DNA of 64,000 nucleotides from Butyrivibrio fibrisolvens (GTDB lineage Bacteria; Bacillota; Clostridia; Lachnospirales; Lachnospiraceae), in NCBI RefSeq assembly GCF_037113525.1, contig NZ_CP146963.1, positions 2,294,001-2,358,000 of the forward strand. The letters run 5' to 3'. Below the pieces are notes generated by a model, which made no database searches, was not told the DNA's origin, and saw nothing but the letters and a program-made list of their open reading frames with translations. Positions 18,506-28,140 of the stretch are shown piece after piece; the first letter of the stretch is position 1, and every line of letters starts with the position of its first letter. A program made the translations under genes and the position numbers.

Positions 18506-19501
18506 ATGAACAATAAAGAATTTAGAAACATGATACTTATAGGAGCCGCAGTTACCATTTTATTGGCGTTAGGCGGATTTGTACTTAGTGGGAAAATGGC
18601 AGGAATACTGTGCCTTATTACAGGTATCGTTATTCTTGCTGCTTTTTATTTCTATACTAATAAAAGATATAAAAAGATTGAAGGTATAAATGATTATCTT
18701 GTAAAGGTACTTGCAGGGAACAATACGCCTGATATTCTGGAGCAGGAGGAAGGCGAGCTGTCGATTCTTGCCAACAATATCTATAAGGCAGCATCAACCT
18801 TAAAGTATCAGAACGAGCTTCTTTCTGATGATAAAAAGCAGCTGGCATCGGCTATTGCTGATATAAGTCATCAGCTTAAGACACCGCTAACATCTATGAT
18901 GGTGATGAATGATCTTTTGACTAATGAAGATGATCCTGATAAGCGGCTTGAATTTCTAAGGACTCAGTCGGCTCAGCTTTCGAGGATGAACTGGCTTATT
19001 CAGACGCTTCTTAAGCTTTCAAAGCTTGATGCAGGAACGACCGAGCTAAAGCGCGAAGAAGTTACGTGTAAAGATCTTTTGGAGGAAGTGATAAAGCCTT
19101 TTGAGATTCAGTTTGAGCTTCGAAACATTACTTATACAAATGATATATCTGATATTAAACTAAACTGTGATAAAAACTGGACTGTAGAAGCTTTACAAAA
19201 TATTGTAAAGAACTGCATCGAGCATATGGATGAAGGCGGAGAGCTTAAAGTAGATACTTTAGATACAGCTATCTTTACTCAGATAACGATCAGTGATACC
19301 GGTTGCGGAATTGCCAAAGAGGATATTCCCCATATATTTGAGCGATTTTATAAGGGAAAAAATGCCGGCAAAGACAGCGTTGGTATTGGACTAGCGCTTT
19401 CTAATGCTATTATCACCGGTCAGCATGGAGAGATATTAGTAGAAAGTATAGAAGGGGTAGGAACGAGCTTTTTTATTAAATTCTATAAAACAATTATTTA
19501 A
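18506..19501 (+). CDS. Intramembrane-sensing histidine kinase (BceS-like)
   Basis: A 331-residue sensor kinase. Two transmembrane helices at about 9-27 and 32-50 are separated by only a few residues (SGKMAG), so there is no extracellular sensor domain. This layout is typical of kinases that sense through a partner ABC transporter. The phosphoacceptor His122 lies in DISHQLKTPL, the N box in NIVKNCIEH and the G boxes in SDTGCGIA and GVGTSFFI. The start is the ATG after GAGGAG. A terminator follows. The partner transporter is encoded immediately downstream. Confidence 0.92.
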   Translation: MNNKEFRNMILIGAAVTILLALGGFVLSGKMAGILCLITGIVILAAFYFYTNKRYKKIEGINDYLVKVLAGNNTPDILEQEEGELSILANNIYKAASTLKYQNELLSDDKKQLASAIADISHQLKTPLTSMMVMNDLLTNEDDPDKRLEFLRTQSAQLSRMNWLIQTLLKLSKLDAGTTELKREEVTCKDLLEEVIKPFEIQFELRNITYTNDISDIKLNCDKNWTVEALQNIVKNCIEHMDEGGELKVDTLDTAIFTQITISDTGCGIAKEDIPHIFERFYKGKNAGKDSVGIGLALSNAIITGQHGEILVESIEGVGTSFFIKFYKTII

Positions 19502-19502
19502 A

Positions 19503-19536
19503 AAAATGCCCAACGCTTCGTCGCTGGGCATTTTAC
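19503..19536 (+). terminator. Terminator after the two-component genes
   Basis: AAAATGCCCA (19503-19512) pairs perfectly with TGGGCATTTT (19525-19534) around a 12-nt loop. It separates the regulator-kinase unit from the transporter unit. Confidence 0.85.
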
Positions 19537-19727
19537 ATGATTCGTCTTCGGAAGAGAGCTGCATATAAAGTTGCTGCGGATTTCGTGAGATGACGAATGG
19601 TATTATAATATCATTTGTATTGTGACAAAACTGTAATAAAAGAGTCACTTGATTGTAAGATGAGTATTATAACCTATTCTCAGAACAAAAAATACTCATT
19701 TGATTTGAGAAGGGAGACATATAGAAA

Positions 19728-20420
19728 ATGAAAATACTTGAAATCAAAAACCTTTGTAAAGTATATGGAAGCGGCGATACAAGAGTTGATGCCCTTAAGA
19801 ATATTTCTTTTGATATAGAGCAGGGCGAATTTATTGCGATCATCGGTCCTTCAGGCTCTGGCAAATCAACGCTCCTTCATATCCTGGGCGGTGTTGATAC
19901 TCCAACTTCAGGGGAAGTCAATATATCAGGAACTGATATCAGTAAGCTTGATGAAACAAAGCTTGCAATCTTCAGACGCAGACACATCGGTCTCATCTAT
20001 CAGTTCTACAATCTGATTCCGATCCTGAATGTAGAAGAGAATATGACACTTCCAATCCTGCTTGATGGCAAAAAGCCTGATAAAGCACTTTTAAGAGATC
20101 TTGTTAATAAGCTTGGACTTAAAGAAAGGGTTACACATCTTCCAAACCAGCTTTCAGGCGGTCAGCAGCAAAGGGTATCAATTGGCAGAGCTCTTATGAA
20201 TCATCCATCACTTCTTCTTGCAGACGAGCCTACAGGTAACCTTGATTCTGAAAACAGCAAAGAGATCCTTTCACTTCTTAGAAAGTTTAATAAAGAAAAC
20301 AAGCAGACAGTCATCATCATCACTCATGACGAACGAATAGCTCTTTCAGCAGACAGAGTCATCACAATTGAAGATGGCAGGATCACTAAGGACTCCGGCA
20401 GAAAGGAGCTTAGCGCGTAA
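19728..20420 (+). CDS. ABC transporter ATP-binding protein (MacB/BceA/LolD type)
   Basis: A 230-residue ATPase with Walker [11 protein letters not shown]-loop YQFYNLIP, signature [15 protein letters not shown], Walker B LLLADEPTGNLDS and H-loop ITHDERIAL. The opening KILEIKNLCKVYGSGDTRVDALKN and LSGGQQQRV with TGNLDS are typical of the MacB/LolD/BceA group. Its stop codon overlaps the start of the permease (TAATGA), so they are translated together. About 225 bp upstream without a gene probably hold the promoter controlled by the response regulator. Confidence 0.95.
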   Translation: MKILEIKNLCKVYGSGDTRVDALKNISFDIEQGEFIAIIGPSGSGKSTLLHILGGVDTPTSGEVNISGTDISKLDETKLAIFRRRHIGLIYQFYNLIPILNVEENMTLPILLDGKKPDKALLRDLVNKLGLKERVTHLPNQLSGGQQQRVSIGRALMNHPSLLLADEPTGNLDSENSKEILSLLRKFNKENKQTVIIITHDERIALSADRVITIEDGRITKDSGRKELSA

Positions 20421-23026
20421 TGAATATAATAACTAAACTTACCATAAGACACCTTCTTGAAAATAAGAAGCGTACGATCGTTACGATTCTTGGAATAGTG
20501 GCTTCTACGGCACTTATAACAGCTATACTTGTTGGCGTATTTTCTTTTTTCAGATTCATTGGAGAAATAAATAAGGCTACAGATGGTAATGTACATGCAT
20601 TTTATGACAAATTGTCATGGGAAGATGTAGAGGCGCTTAAAACTGATGACAGGATTGAGATTGCGGGCGTAAATTATCAAGATCCTACGATATCAGGCGT
20701 CAGGATGTTCACTGAAAAGGAGATGCGCTATAGAGTTGGTAACGCATTTACTGGCGACTACGATATATACAGACAGCTTGTTAACTGCGATTATGAAGGA
20801 ACGCTTCCTCAGAAAGCTGATGAGATCGCGGTTGAAGAGCAGTTCCTTAAGGATAATGGACTTGATATTAAAGTCGGCGATACACTTACCTTTGAACTTG
20901 GTAACAGATATGAGTATCAGGCAGACGGAACAATAGTTTACTATGGCGGAAGCTACAGATCTGAGGAAGAGTTCGAGGCTATATCTACTGAAACATGCAC
21001 AGTGACTGCGATTCTTCATGGTAACAGACCTACTAAGGATTTTGATATCCTTAGGATCATTGAAAACGGAGCTCCTATTTCCTGTAATGAAGAAGGCGAA
21101 TCTTACCTGACGTGCCGCATTACGTTAAAAAAGGCTGATTATACTTCTACGGTTCAGATCAAAGAAATTGCAAAAGAATATAACGTTCATATTGGAAGCC
21201 TTAACTATGAATACCTCATCAGCGTCTTGGCAGTTCAGGGAATGGGTGACTCTTATATGCAGTTATTCCGTCTTATGGGAATTGCTCTTCTTATAGTTAT
21301 GGCTACATCTGTAGTCCTTATCTATAACGCTTTTGGAATGTCCCTCACAGAGAAAATAAGATATCTTGGAATGCTTGCAAGTGTTGGCGCAACAAGGGCT
21401 CAGAAGAGAGCTTCAATCTATTTTGAAGGATTGGTACTTGGCTTTATAGGAATTCCTCTCGGTATTCTGGTAGGTATAGGCGGTGCCGGAGTTACTCTTG
21501 CAGTACTTGGAAAAAAACTCCTTGAATCTGATATTATCGTTGGCGCAGAGGGCATGAGAGGAACAGTTCCTGTTATTATAAGTCCTTTGGTTATTGTGAT
21601 CATTGTCGTTTTGTCAGCGATAACAATATTTGTTTCATCACTTGTTCCGGCGCATAAAGCATCAAAGATAATGCCACTTGATGCCCTTCGTCAGACCAAT
21701 ACTGTAAAGATCAGAGCAAGAAGACTTAGAACAAATCCGCTTATCAAGAAGATCTTTGGCTATGAAGGAGAGCTTGCATATAAGAATATCAAACGAAATG
21801 GTTTAAAAGGAACTATTATTGTCTTTTCCCTTGCTATGTCAATAATATTGTTCCTTACTATCAACTATTTCGATAAGACATTTAATAAGGTCAATCAATA
21901 CGATTTAAACCTTCCTTTTGATATATATGTAACCTGCGCTCCTGGTGAAACAGATAAGCTCAAAGAAGAGCTCGAAGCCCTTCCTGAAGTAGACAGGATC
22001 GTATCTGCAGACTATATAACTTTTATGTTTAAAGAAAAGCAAAAGGCTACTGATCATGAACCAGCAAATAGGAGTTTTTTGGATAGCAGATGTCTTACAG
22101 AGGATTATAAGGCCTTGTTTGATGATATTGGTTCAGTCAACGTAGTATGCGTTGATGATGGTGATTTTAACGAGCTTTTAAACGACAATGGAATTAGTAT
22201 AGAGGAATACTATGACGGGCAGTTAAAAGGCGTTATCCTTGACAGCTACCATCTTGAAAAGAACGGAAAGTCTGTTTTTAATGATAAGATAATAGGTCAA
22301 AAGCTCTTTTATGATGATCCTGCAAATAACCCTCCTGCAGTAGAAGTAGCAGGTATCGTACCTTATGATGCAGATAACTACCTCTTTAAACTTGTTCCAA
22401 AGAATACTGTAAATATTTATGTACCTGCTTCAATGTACTTTGAAAAGGCTGCTGAAAATATCGACAGATATAAGCTGAGCGTAACTTTCGGAGTATTCCA
22501 GACAACAGACGATGCAGACGCGCTATATGAAAAGATCAGTGATCTTACAACTTACAGCGGCTATAAAAACTGCGTTGTTCAAAATCTGTCCACATCAAAA
22601 GCGGCTATGTCTACAGTATCACTTATGCTTAATACAGCAATGTACGGCTTTACGATCCTTCTGACCCTCATCGCCGTTGCCAATATCGTAAATACAATCT
22701 CAACAGCAATACACATGAGAAGGCAGGAATTTGCGATGTATAAGTCAGTAGGAATGGAACAAAAAGGGATCAAGAAAATGCTCCTTCTTGAGACTATTCT
22801 GTACGGTATCAGAGCTCTTATTATTGGTATACCTGCATCGATCCTTCTTAGCTATGCGATGTTTAATGCGATTGAGAATAAGGTTTATGCATTTGAGCTT
22901 AATTATCCTATGTACTTTATAATTGTTTTAGCGGTATTTGGCATCGTTGGATTTAGTATGCTTTTAAGTGCAAGCAAAATCAAAGATGACAATATCATTG
23001 AGGCACTTAAGTGTGATGTAATTTAA
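20420..23026 (+). CDS. FtsX-domain ABC transporter permease
   Basis: An 868-residue permease. An N-terminal helix (about 20-43) precedes a large extracellular domain (about 45-275). A first FtsX domain of three helices follows (about 285-430). Then a link with a further helix at about 470 and a second extracellular domain are followed by a final three-helix FtsX domain (about 735-860, with FAMYKSVGMEQKGIKKM). This two-FtsX layout is used for peptide-antibiotic detoxification or lipoprotein/peptide export. With the intramembrane-sensing kinase upstream, antimicrobial peptide resistance is the likeliest role, an inference from context. Confidence 0.88.
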   Translation: MNIITKLTIRHLLENKKRTIVTILGIVASTALITAILVGVFSFFRFIGEINKATDGNVHAFYDKLSWEDVEALKTDDRIEIAGVNYQDPTISGVRMFTEKEMRYRVGNAFTGDYDIYRQLVNCDYEGTLPQKADEIAVEEQFLKDNGLDIKVGDTLTFELGNRYEYQADGTIVYYGGSYRSEEEFEAISTETCTVTAILHGNRPTKDFDILRIIENGAPISCNEEGESYLTCRITLKKADYTSTVQIKEIAKEYNVHIGSLNYEYLISVLAVQGMGDSYMQLFRLMGIALLIVMATSVVLIYNAFGMSLTEKIRYLGMLASVGATRAQKRASIYFEGLVLGFIGIPLGILVGIGGAGVTLAVLGKKLLESDIIVGAEGMRGTVPVIISPLVIVIIVVLSAITIFVSSLVPAHKASKIMPLDALRQTNTVKIRARRLRTNPLIKKIFGYEGELAYKNIKRNGLKGTIIVFSLAMSIILFLTINYFDKTFNKVNQYDLNLPFDIYVTCAPGETDKLKEELEALPEVDRIVSADYITFMFKEKQKATDHEPANRSFLDSRCLTEDYKALFDDIGSVNVVCVDDGDFNELLNDNGISIEEYYDGQLKGVILDSYHLEKNGKSVFNDKIIGQKLFYDDPANNPPAVEVAGIVPYDADNYLFKLVPKNTVNIYVPASMYFEKAAENIDRYKLSVTFGVFQTTDDADALYEKISDLTTYSGYKNCVVQNLSTSKAAMSTVSLMLNTAMYGFTILLTLIAVANIVNTISTAIHMRRQEFAMYKSVGMEQKGIKKMLLLETILYGIRALIIGIPASILLSYAMFNAIENKVYAFELNYPMYFIIVLAVFGIVGFSMLLSASKIKDDNIIEALKCDVI

Positions 23027-23029
23027 TTG

Positions 23030-23082
23030 GCACATAGGAGTACATCCATGTACTCCTGGACATGTGCTTAATACATCCTGTA
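23030..23082. repeat. Hairpin plus 25-mer element, copy A
   Basis: The hairpin AGGAGTAC..GTACTCCT (23036-23057) has an outer stem GCACAT..ATGTGC (23030-23035 with 23062-23067). It merges with the 25-mer GGACATGTGCTTAATACATC + CTGTA (23058-23082). Related 25-mers follow hairpins at 50913-50937 and 57129-57153 (18-20 of 25 matching in pairwise comparison). Confidence 0.5.
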
Positions 23083-23100
23083 TCCGATGAAAGCGTCTAG

Positions 23101-23135
23101 GGGATGGCGGCTTATAAACTGCCATCCCTACCTTT
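23101..23135 (+). terminator. Terminator after the ABC exporter
   Basis: Stem GGGATGGC / GCCATCCC (23101-23108 and 23121-23128) with a 12-nt loop, followed after four bases by five T. Confidence 0.75.
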
Positions 23136-23220
23136 TTGCGATAATGAGGCGCCTTTTGACAACTGGCGGAGCCTACATTATAATGGCGAAAGCGTAAATG
23201 CTTTTGCTTGGAGGTAGTGT

Positions 23221-24336
23221 ATGTCTAAAAGAGAAGTTCCGGTTGTGCTTATTACAGGTTATCTTGGCTCAGGGAAGACAACGCTTATGCAGCATCTTCT
23301 GACTCAGGAAGACAGAAAGATAGCCCTTATTGTTAACGATATGGGCAGCGTTAATATAGATGCATCTATACTGGGAAAGACCAAGAATCAGGTTGCTCAG
23401 ATAGAAATGGTTGAAATGCAGAATGGATGCATATGCTGTACCTTAAAAGATGAGTTCATGGAAGAAATCGAAAGACTTGCAGCTGATGACAGTATTGAAG
23501 CAATATTCGTTGAAGCATCAGGTATCAGTGAACCATCATCTATTGCAGGTGCTTTCGTTAACTATGAAGAAGAGACTGATACAAGAGTTTTCCTCAAAAC
23601 CGTTGTTTCAGTTGTTGATGTAGATAGGATGTACAAAGAGTTCCTTAATGAGCTTTCTGATGAAGAGGATACCGGGGAAGGCGATATCATCAACCTTATT
23701 ATTGATCAGATAGAATTTTGTAATGTACTGCTCCTTAATAAGACAGATCTTCTTACACAAGATGAGCTTAAAGAAGTCAAAGACGAGCTTCGAGGCCTTC
23801 AGCGTGAAGCTTTGATGATACCGTGCGTTAATGGTCAGGTAGACCTGGACATTCTTCTTAATAGCGAAGATTTTGATTATGAAGAGGTTCTTGCATCAAG
23901 CAGTGTACAAAGAGCGCTTAACGAGGGCGTTACGGATGATGATAAAGCCTGCGTTGATGAATACGGTATTACTTCTTTTGTGTATGAGAAAAAGGAGCCA
24001 TTCAACAGGAAAGCTTTTGAAAGGCTTGTTGATGAGTATCCAAGGACTATCATCCGTACCAAAGGCTATATCTGGTTTTCGGACGATCCAGACCGTATCC
24101 AGCTCTTCGAACAGGCAGGAAGAAACGCTTCTATCACAAAGATGACAGAGTGGGTGTCAGCTTGGCCCAAGAACGAACTTGATGCTATATTAAAAGAATA
24201 TCCCGATATCTGCGATGACTGGGACGAAAAGTATGGTGATCGATTGAATCAGATTGTTATTATTGGTAAAGGTTATAAAAAAGCGGATTTTGTAAAGCTT
24301 CTAAATGATTGCATTGACGAGGACTTTGATTTTTAA
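23221..24336 (+). CDS. COG0523 (CobW/P47K family) G3E GTPase, putative metal chaperone
   Basis: A 371-residue GTPase. It shows Walker A GYLGSGKTT, the metal-binding CxCC motif in NGCICCTLKDEF, the EASGISEPSS switch region, NKTD for guanine recognition and a C-terminal CobW_C domain (ITSFVYEKKEPFNRKAFERL). Family members deliver zinc or other metals to client enzymes. No zinc or cobalt genes are adjacent, so the metal is open. The ATG has a GGAGG site upstream. The gene has an unusually acidic linker around residues 140-155. Confidence 0.88.
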   Translation: MSKREVPVVLITGYLGSGKTTLMQHLLTQEDRKIALIVNDMGSVNIDASILGKTKNQVAQIEMVEMQNGCICCTLKDEFMEEIERLAADDSIEAIFVEASGISEPSSIAGAFVNYEEETDTRVFLKTVVSVVDVDRMYKEFLNELSDEEDTGEGDIINLIIDQIEFCNVLLLNKTDLLTQDELKEVKDELRGLQREALMIPCVNGQVDLDILLNSEDFDYEEVLASSSVQRALNEGVTDDDKACVDEYGITSFVYEKKEPFNRKAFERLVDEYPRTIIRTKGYIWFSDDPDRIQLFEQAGRNASITKMTEWVSAWPKNELDAILKEYPDICDDWDEKYGDRLNQIVIIGKGYKKADFVKLLNDCIDEDFDF

Positions 24337-24462
24337 TGCCAAAGTTAGCGATGTACAGTTTATGGATGTGCCTGAAAGTAAGATGGTCACTGGAATAGAC
24401 ACGACCAGCCTCAGGAATCCTCGATACATGAAACGTTTATATTACGAGATTTATCCTGTGGC

Positions 24463-26238
24463 TTACATTTTGTAGACTACTTTGTTGCGGCCTGTTTCTT
24501 TGGCTTCGTATAAAGCTTCGTCAACTTTTTTAAAGACATCTTTATGGCTCTTATTGGTGCCATTTACAATAGTGACACCGATACTTGCAGTAACTTTAGG
24601 AACAGGCAAAAAGTCTGATGATTCAATTTGTCTTCTCAGATTTTCTGCAAATGCCATAGCTTCCTGCTTGTTTACATTCTCAATGATACAGACGAATTCT
24701 TCGCCGCCCCAACGGCACAGATATGAGTTTTCAGGAAGAATTTCACTTATATATTTAACGATCTTCTTTAGAACCAAGTCGCCTATGTCATGCCCATAAG
24801 TGTCGTTTACTTTCTTAAAATGGTCAATATCAATAAGGAATAGTCCTGAAGTAAAGTCAGAATCCTTTTTTTTCAGAAGTTCATTGTAAAGCTCATTGAA
24901 CGTCGCTCTGTTATAAATGCCTGTAAGCTCATCATGGCTTGCAGTATAAGATAACTGGAGAACGTTTACTCTAAGGTCATCTGTTGTCTTTTCAAGAAGA
25001 TTGATCATTCTTTCCATCAGAGGGATTGCTTCAGTCTCGTCAGTTGGTTCAAGGTCTTTATCAACATAGGGCGTTACACCTGAAAGAGCAGCATCACCTT
25101 CTCTGAATCCTATGGCTATAAGGGTTCCGTTCAAAAGGCCGGCGCCGATATCGCTATAAAGGAATTCTCCGTAGCCGCCTGTAAAGGCGCAATTAGCACA
25201 TACATTTTTATAATAAAGAAATTCTCTGTCAGCAAGCAGATCTCCCATGAAATTTCTTCTGGTCACGCAGGAATAGATAAGGATTGCCTGGGGATTGAAT
25301 TCAATAAGTTCATTAGCGCCTTTTAAAGACTCAGAAAGTAGATATTTCTTTCTGGCATAGGCAAAACTGGCTCTTGTGCCTTCGGGAATAGGCATGGTGT
25401 ATTTTACCGCACCGTTTATACAATAAAGTGCAACTCTTCCTACAAGCTCATCATTTTGTAAAAAGAGGATAGGGAAGGCTGCTGAATTGTCGTAGAAAAA
25501 CTTATTCTCTGACACGCCAAGGTACTCCTTATATATTTCTATAGCAGGCTTTCCATCTATTTCTTTTACCAATCCGTCTTTTGAGCTTTTGGTAATCGTA
25601 AATTCTTTGCCAAGAGGCCTCCATCCAAGGCTGTGTTTGGCTTCTATATGGAGATCATCACCGCAAAAGGCAACTGCGACTATACCTCTGTAATATATTT
25701 TCTGGTCAAAATAAACCATGGAACGGTCGTTAGTAATATCCTGAGTGCCGGCCATTGCGCCAAAGATCGGGATGTTGGGGTAAACTTCTAAAATAGCATT
25801 TGCAAAATCATCAGAAAAAAGAGTTGTATCAGATGACATGATGAGTACGCCCTTGACGTCCTTACGTCCGTCAAGAAGCTTCACAAAATCCTGTCCGCAT
25901 TCAAGGGTAGTCTTTTCGTGGCAATCGTATCCGTTTGCGATCACAGTGCTGTTATCAAATAGGAGTAATGAGCAAATGCCTTTGCCGTTATAATTGATGG
26001 TGACATCATTCATTCCATTAAGAATGGAACCTTGAGATGTCATTCCATATATGATCATATCGGGGAACCATTCGGACGCTTTCTCATATCCATATTTTAT
26101 GATTTCTTCTGTTCCGGATGACTCTATTACCTGAAGGACAGAAGTAGCACCCGGATTTTCATGGAGCTTTTCCCTGATATTTCTTGCGACATCTTCAATA
26201 GAAAAATCATCGTTTAAAACGTAGGTATATTGCTTCAT
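24463..26238 (-). CDS. FIST-sensor diguanylate cyclase
   Basis: A protein of about 591 residues on the minus strand. Residues about 1-380 form FIST_N and FIST_C sensory domains (LYCINGAVKYTMPIPEGT, ..NCAFTGGYGEF), which bind small ligands, possibly amino acids. A GGDEF domain follows (about 425-590), with FLIDIDHFKKVNDTYGHDIGD and the active-site variant GGEEF in RWGGEEF. The RxxD inhibitory site expected just before GGEEF is absent (ENSYLC instead). The ATG at 26238 is preferred because of AGGATCAT before it; 26271 is the alternative. No membrane segments, so it is a cytosolic c-di-GMP synthase. Confidence 0.9.
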   Translation of the reverse strand: MKQYTYVLNDDFSIEDVARNIREKLHENPGATSVLQVIESSGTEEIIKYGYEKASEWFPDMIIYGMTSQGSILNGMNDVTINYNGKGICSLLLFDNSTVIANGYDCHEKTTLECGQDFVKLLDGRKDVKGVLIMSSDTTLFSDDFANAILEVYPNIPIFGAMAGTQDITNDRSMVYFDQKIYYRGIVAVAFCGDDLHIEAKHSLGWRPLGKEFTITKSSKDGLVKEIDGKPAIEIYKEYLGVSENKFFYDNSAAFPILFLQNDELVGRVALYCINGAVKYTMPIPEGTRASFAYARKKYLLSESLKGANELIEFNPQAILIYSCVTRRNFMGDLLADREFLYYKNVCANCAFTGGYGEFLYSDIGAGLLNGTLIAIGFREGDAALSGVTPYVDKDLEPTDETEAIPLMERMINLLEKTTDDLRVNVLQLSYTASHDELTGIYNRATFNELYNELLKKKDSDFTSGLFLIDIDHFKKVNDTYGHDIGDLVLKKIVKYISEILPENSYLCRWGGEEFVCIIENVNKQEAMAFAENLRRQIESSDFLPVPKVTASIGVTIVNGTNKSHKDVFKKVDEALYEAKETGRNKVVYKM

Positions 26239-26387
26239 ATGATCCTGATCCTTTCGAAAATGGGATGACATAATAACGCTATTATGTTTATCGGTATGAA
26301 TTGCTTTACTTTTTACTAAATATGAATTAATTTAGACAGGCTTTTTTGTGATTTAATTACATTATTTGAGATATGGCTTATTGGTAC

Positions 26388-26417
26388 TTGAAACATCGAG
26401 TTACTGCCTTATATAAT
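26388..26417 (+). promoter_or_regulatory. Promoter of the AEC-GntR unit
   Basis: TTGAAA (26388-26393), an 18-bp spacer and a consensus TATAAT (26412-26417) lie 60 bp before the AEC start codon. Confidence 0.6.
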
Positions 26418-26476
26418 GTTCTCTAAAAGTGTGACTTTCTAAAAAGGCTTTAAATAATATAACGAGGTTAAGTGAG

Positions 26477-27391
26477 ATGTTATTATTACAGCAAATGATA
26501 GTTCTGTTCATTTTCATGGGGATTGGCTTTTACTGCGGTAAAAAAGGATTTATCTCAGATAGCTCTGCCAAGACCCTTTCGTTTATAGTAGTTAATATAG
26601 CAAATCCTGCGATGATCCTTAATGCAGGTCTTAGTGATGAGGCTTCAATTCAGGGCAAAGAGCTTGCATTTATGTTCCTTCTGGCAATAGGTGTATTTGC
26701 TTTCCTGATACTTTTAGGATATATAATTCCGCCAATCCTTCGCGTACCTGCAGAAGATATTGGTCCATACAAGGTTATGATCATTTTCAATAACATTGGA
26801 TTTATGGGATTCCCTATATTACAGGCGGCTTATGGTCCGCAGTCACTATTGTATGCGTCACTTTTCCTTTTCCCGTTTAATATCCTGATCTATACATATG
26901 GTATTGCCTGTATGAGGAAGAATAGTCAGGAAAAAGAATCTTTTGACCTGTCTAAAGCAGTGAATGTGGGAACTATAGCCTGTGCCGTATCACTTATAAT
27001 ATACATTTTCGGCATTCCGGTACCAGATTTTCTTAAAACTACTGCCAGTAGCTTAAGCGGCTTGACAGGACCTCTTAGCATGATGGTAATCGGACAATCC
27101 ATGATCAACATGAAGGCTAAGGATATGTTTGGTGATGTGAGGCTTTTTATCTTTTCCCTTATAAAGCTTGTTGCAGTTCCGATCGTTGGCATTTTTATTT
27201 TGAAGCTCTTTATTACTGATGAGCTGATTTTGAATGTATGCTATATCATGCTGGCTACTCCTGTTGCAAGTATGGCGGCTATGCTGGCTCAGCAGTATGA
27301 TGGTGATTATAAGCTTGCATCCAAGGGCGTGGCGCTTACGACGATACTTTCGGTTATTACGATTCCTTTGGTTTCGCTTTTGATATTTTGA
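26477..27391 (+). CDS. AEC (auxin efflux carrier) family transporter
   Basis: A 304-residue membrane protein with about ten helices. It shows the AEC motifs FIVVNIANPAMILNAG in the first repeat and FNNIGFMGFPILQAAYG in the middle, and the C-terminal half repeats the fold (MLATPVASMAAMLAQQYDGD). Bacterial AEC carriers move organic acids such as malate or malonate, or amino-acid-derived acids. It overlaps the extended reading frame of the GntR gene and is co-transcribed with it (15 bp apart), suggesting that it exports or imports a product of the pathway that follows. Confidence 0.88.
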   Translation: MLLLQQMIVLFIFMGIGFYCGKKGFISDSSAKTLSFIVVNIANPAMILNAGLSDEASIQGKELAFMFLLAIGVFAFLILLGYIIPPILRVPAEDIGPYKVMIIFNNIGFMGFPILQAAYGPQSLLYASLFLFPFNILIYTYGIACMRKNSQEKESFDLSKAVNVGTIACAVSLIIYIFGIPVPDFLKTTASSLSGLTGPLSMMVIGQSMINMKAKDMFGDVRLFIFSLIKLVAVPIVGIFILKLFITDELILNVCYIMLATPVASMAAMLAQQYDGDYKLASKGVALTTILSVITIPLVSLLIF

Positions 27392-27405
27392 AGAAAGGAG
27401 TAGTT

Positions 27406-28062
27406 ATGGCAAATCTTTCACCTATTACAAAAGACACACTTTCAGATAAGGCATACAGGATAATAAAAGAGGCGATCGTTTCTAATAGTTACAAACCTGG
27501 TGATATTCTTACGGAAGAGATGCTTGCTGATCAGCTGTCGATCAGCAGAACCCCAATAAGAGATGCGCTTAAAAAGCTGCAATATGAGCATATACTTGCG
27601 CCGGGTGGTGGCAAGAAGCTTGTTGTGTCAGAGGTTTCAGAACAGGACATCGAGAATGTAACAGAAGTTCGCTCAAGTCTTGAAACTCTTGCTGTTAAGC
27701 TTCTTGAAGGAAAAATGACAGAAGAGAAAAAAGAACATCTTCAGGAACTTTCTGACAAATGCAGGAAGCTTTCAGGTGAATCTAAAAAAGGAGAGGAGCT
27801 TGAATATCTTGAAGCTGAGACTGCGTTTCATATGTACATTGCTGAATGTGCCAAGAACACATTCCTGTATGATATGATCGACAGGACAATGCTTGTAAAC
27901 AAGAGATTTCATATACTTTCAGGTACTTTAAATAAATATAGCAAAAAAGCAGTTGACGAGCACGATATAATAGTGCAATATATTATAAACGATAAATACG
28001 ACAAAGCAGCCGAAGCTATGAAGGCGCATATAGACAGCGCCGGTACCAGAATGCTTGTCTGA
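27406..28062 (+). CDS. GntR-family regulator, FadR/FCD subfamily
   Basis: A 218-residue regulator from the ATG at 27406, just after AAAGGAG; the frame is open further upstream to a TTG. The winged helix is clear: SDKAYRIIKEAIVSNSYKPGD followed by LADQLSISRTPIRDALKKL. The FCD ligand-binding domain follows (about 80-215), with the Asp/His metal-site pattern EVRSSLETLA.. and DEHDIIVQYI. FCD regulators usually bind carboxylic acids or amino acids. A matching operator-like sequence sits in the promoter of the next operon at 28161-28180. Confidence 0.92.
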   Translation: MANLSPITKDTLSDKAYRIIKEAIVSNSYKPGDILTEEMLADQLSISRTPIRDALKKLQYEHILAPGGGKKLVVSEVSEQDIENVTEVRSSLETLAVKLLEGKMTEEKKEHLQELSDKCRKLSGESKKGEELEYLEAETAFHMYIAECAKNTFLYDMIDRTMLVNKRFHILSGTLNKYSKKAVDEHDIIVQYIINDKYDKAAEAMKAHIDSAGTRMLV

Positions 28063-28087
28063 AAATAAGTTTTTAAGCAGCAATTGC

Positions 28088-28129
28088 AAGGGAGCAAACA
28101 TTTAAATGTGTTTGCTCCCTTATTTTTTT
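28088..28129 (+). terminator. Terminator of the AEC-GntR unit
   Basis: AAGGGAGCAAACA pairs with TGTTTGCTCCCTT (28088-28100 and 28109-28121) around a short AT loop, and T7 follows. Confidence 0.92.
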
Positions 28130-28140
28130 GAAAAAAGCTG

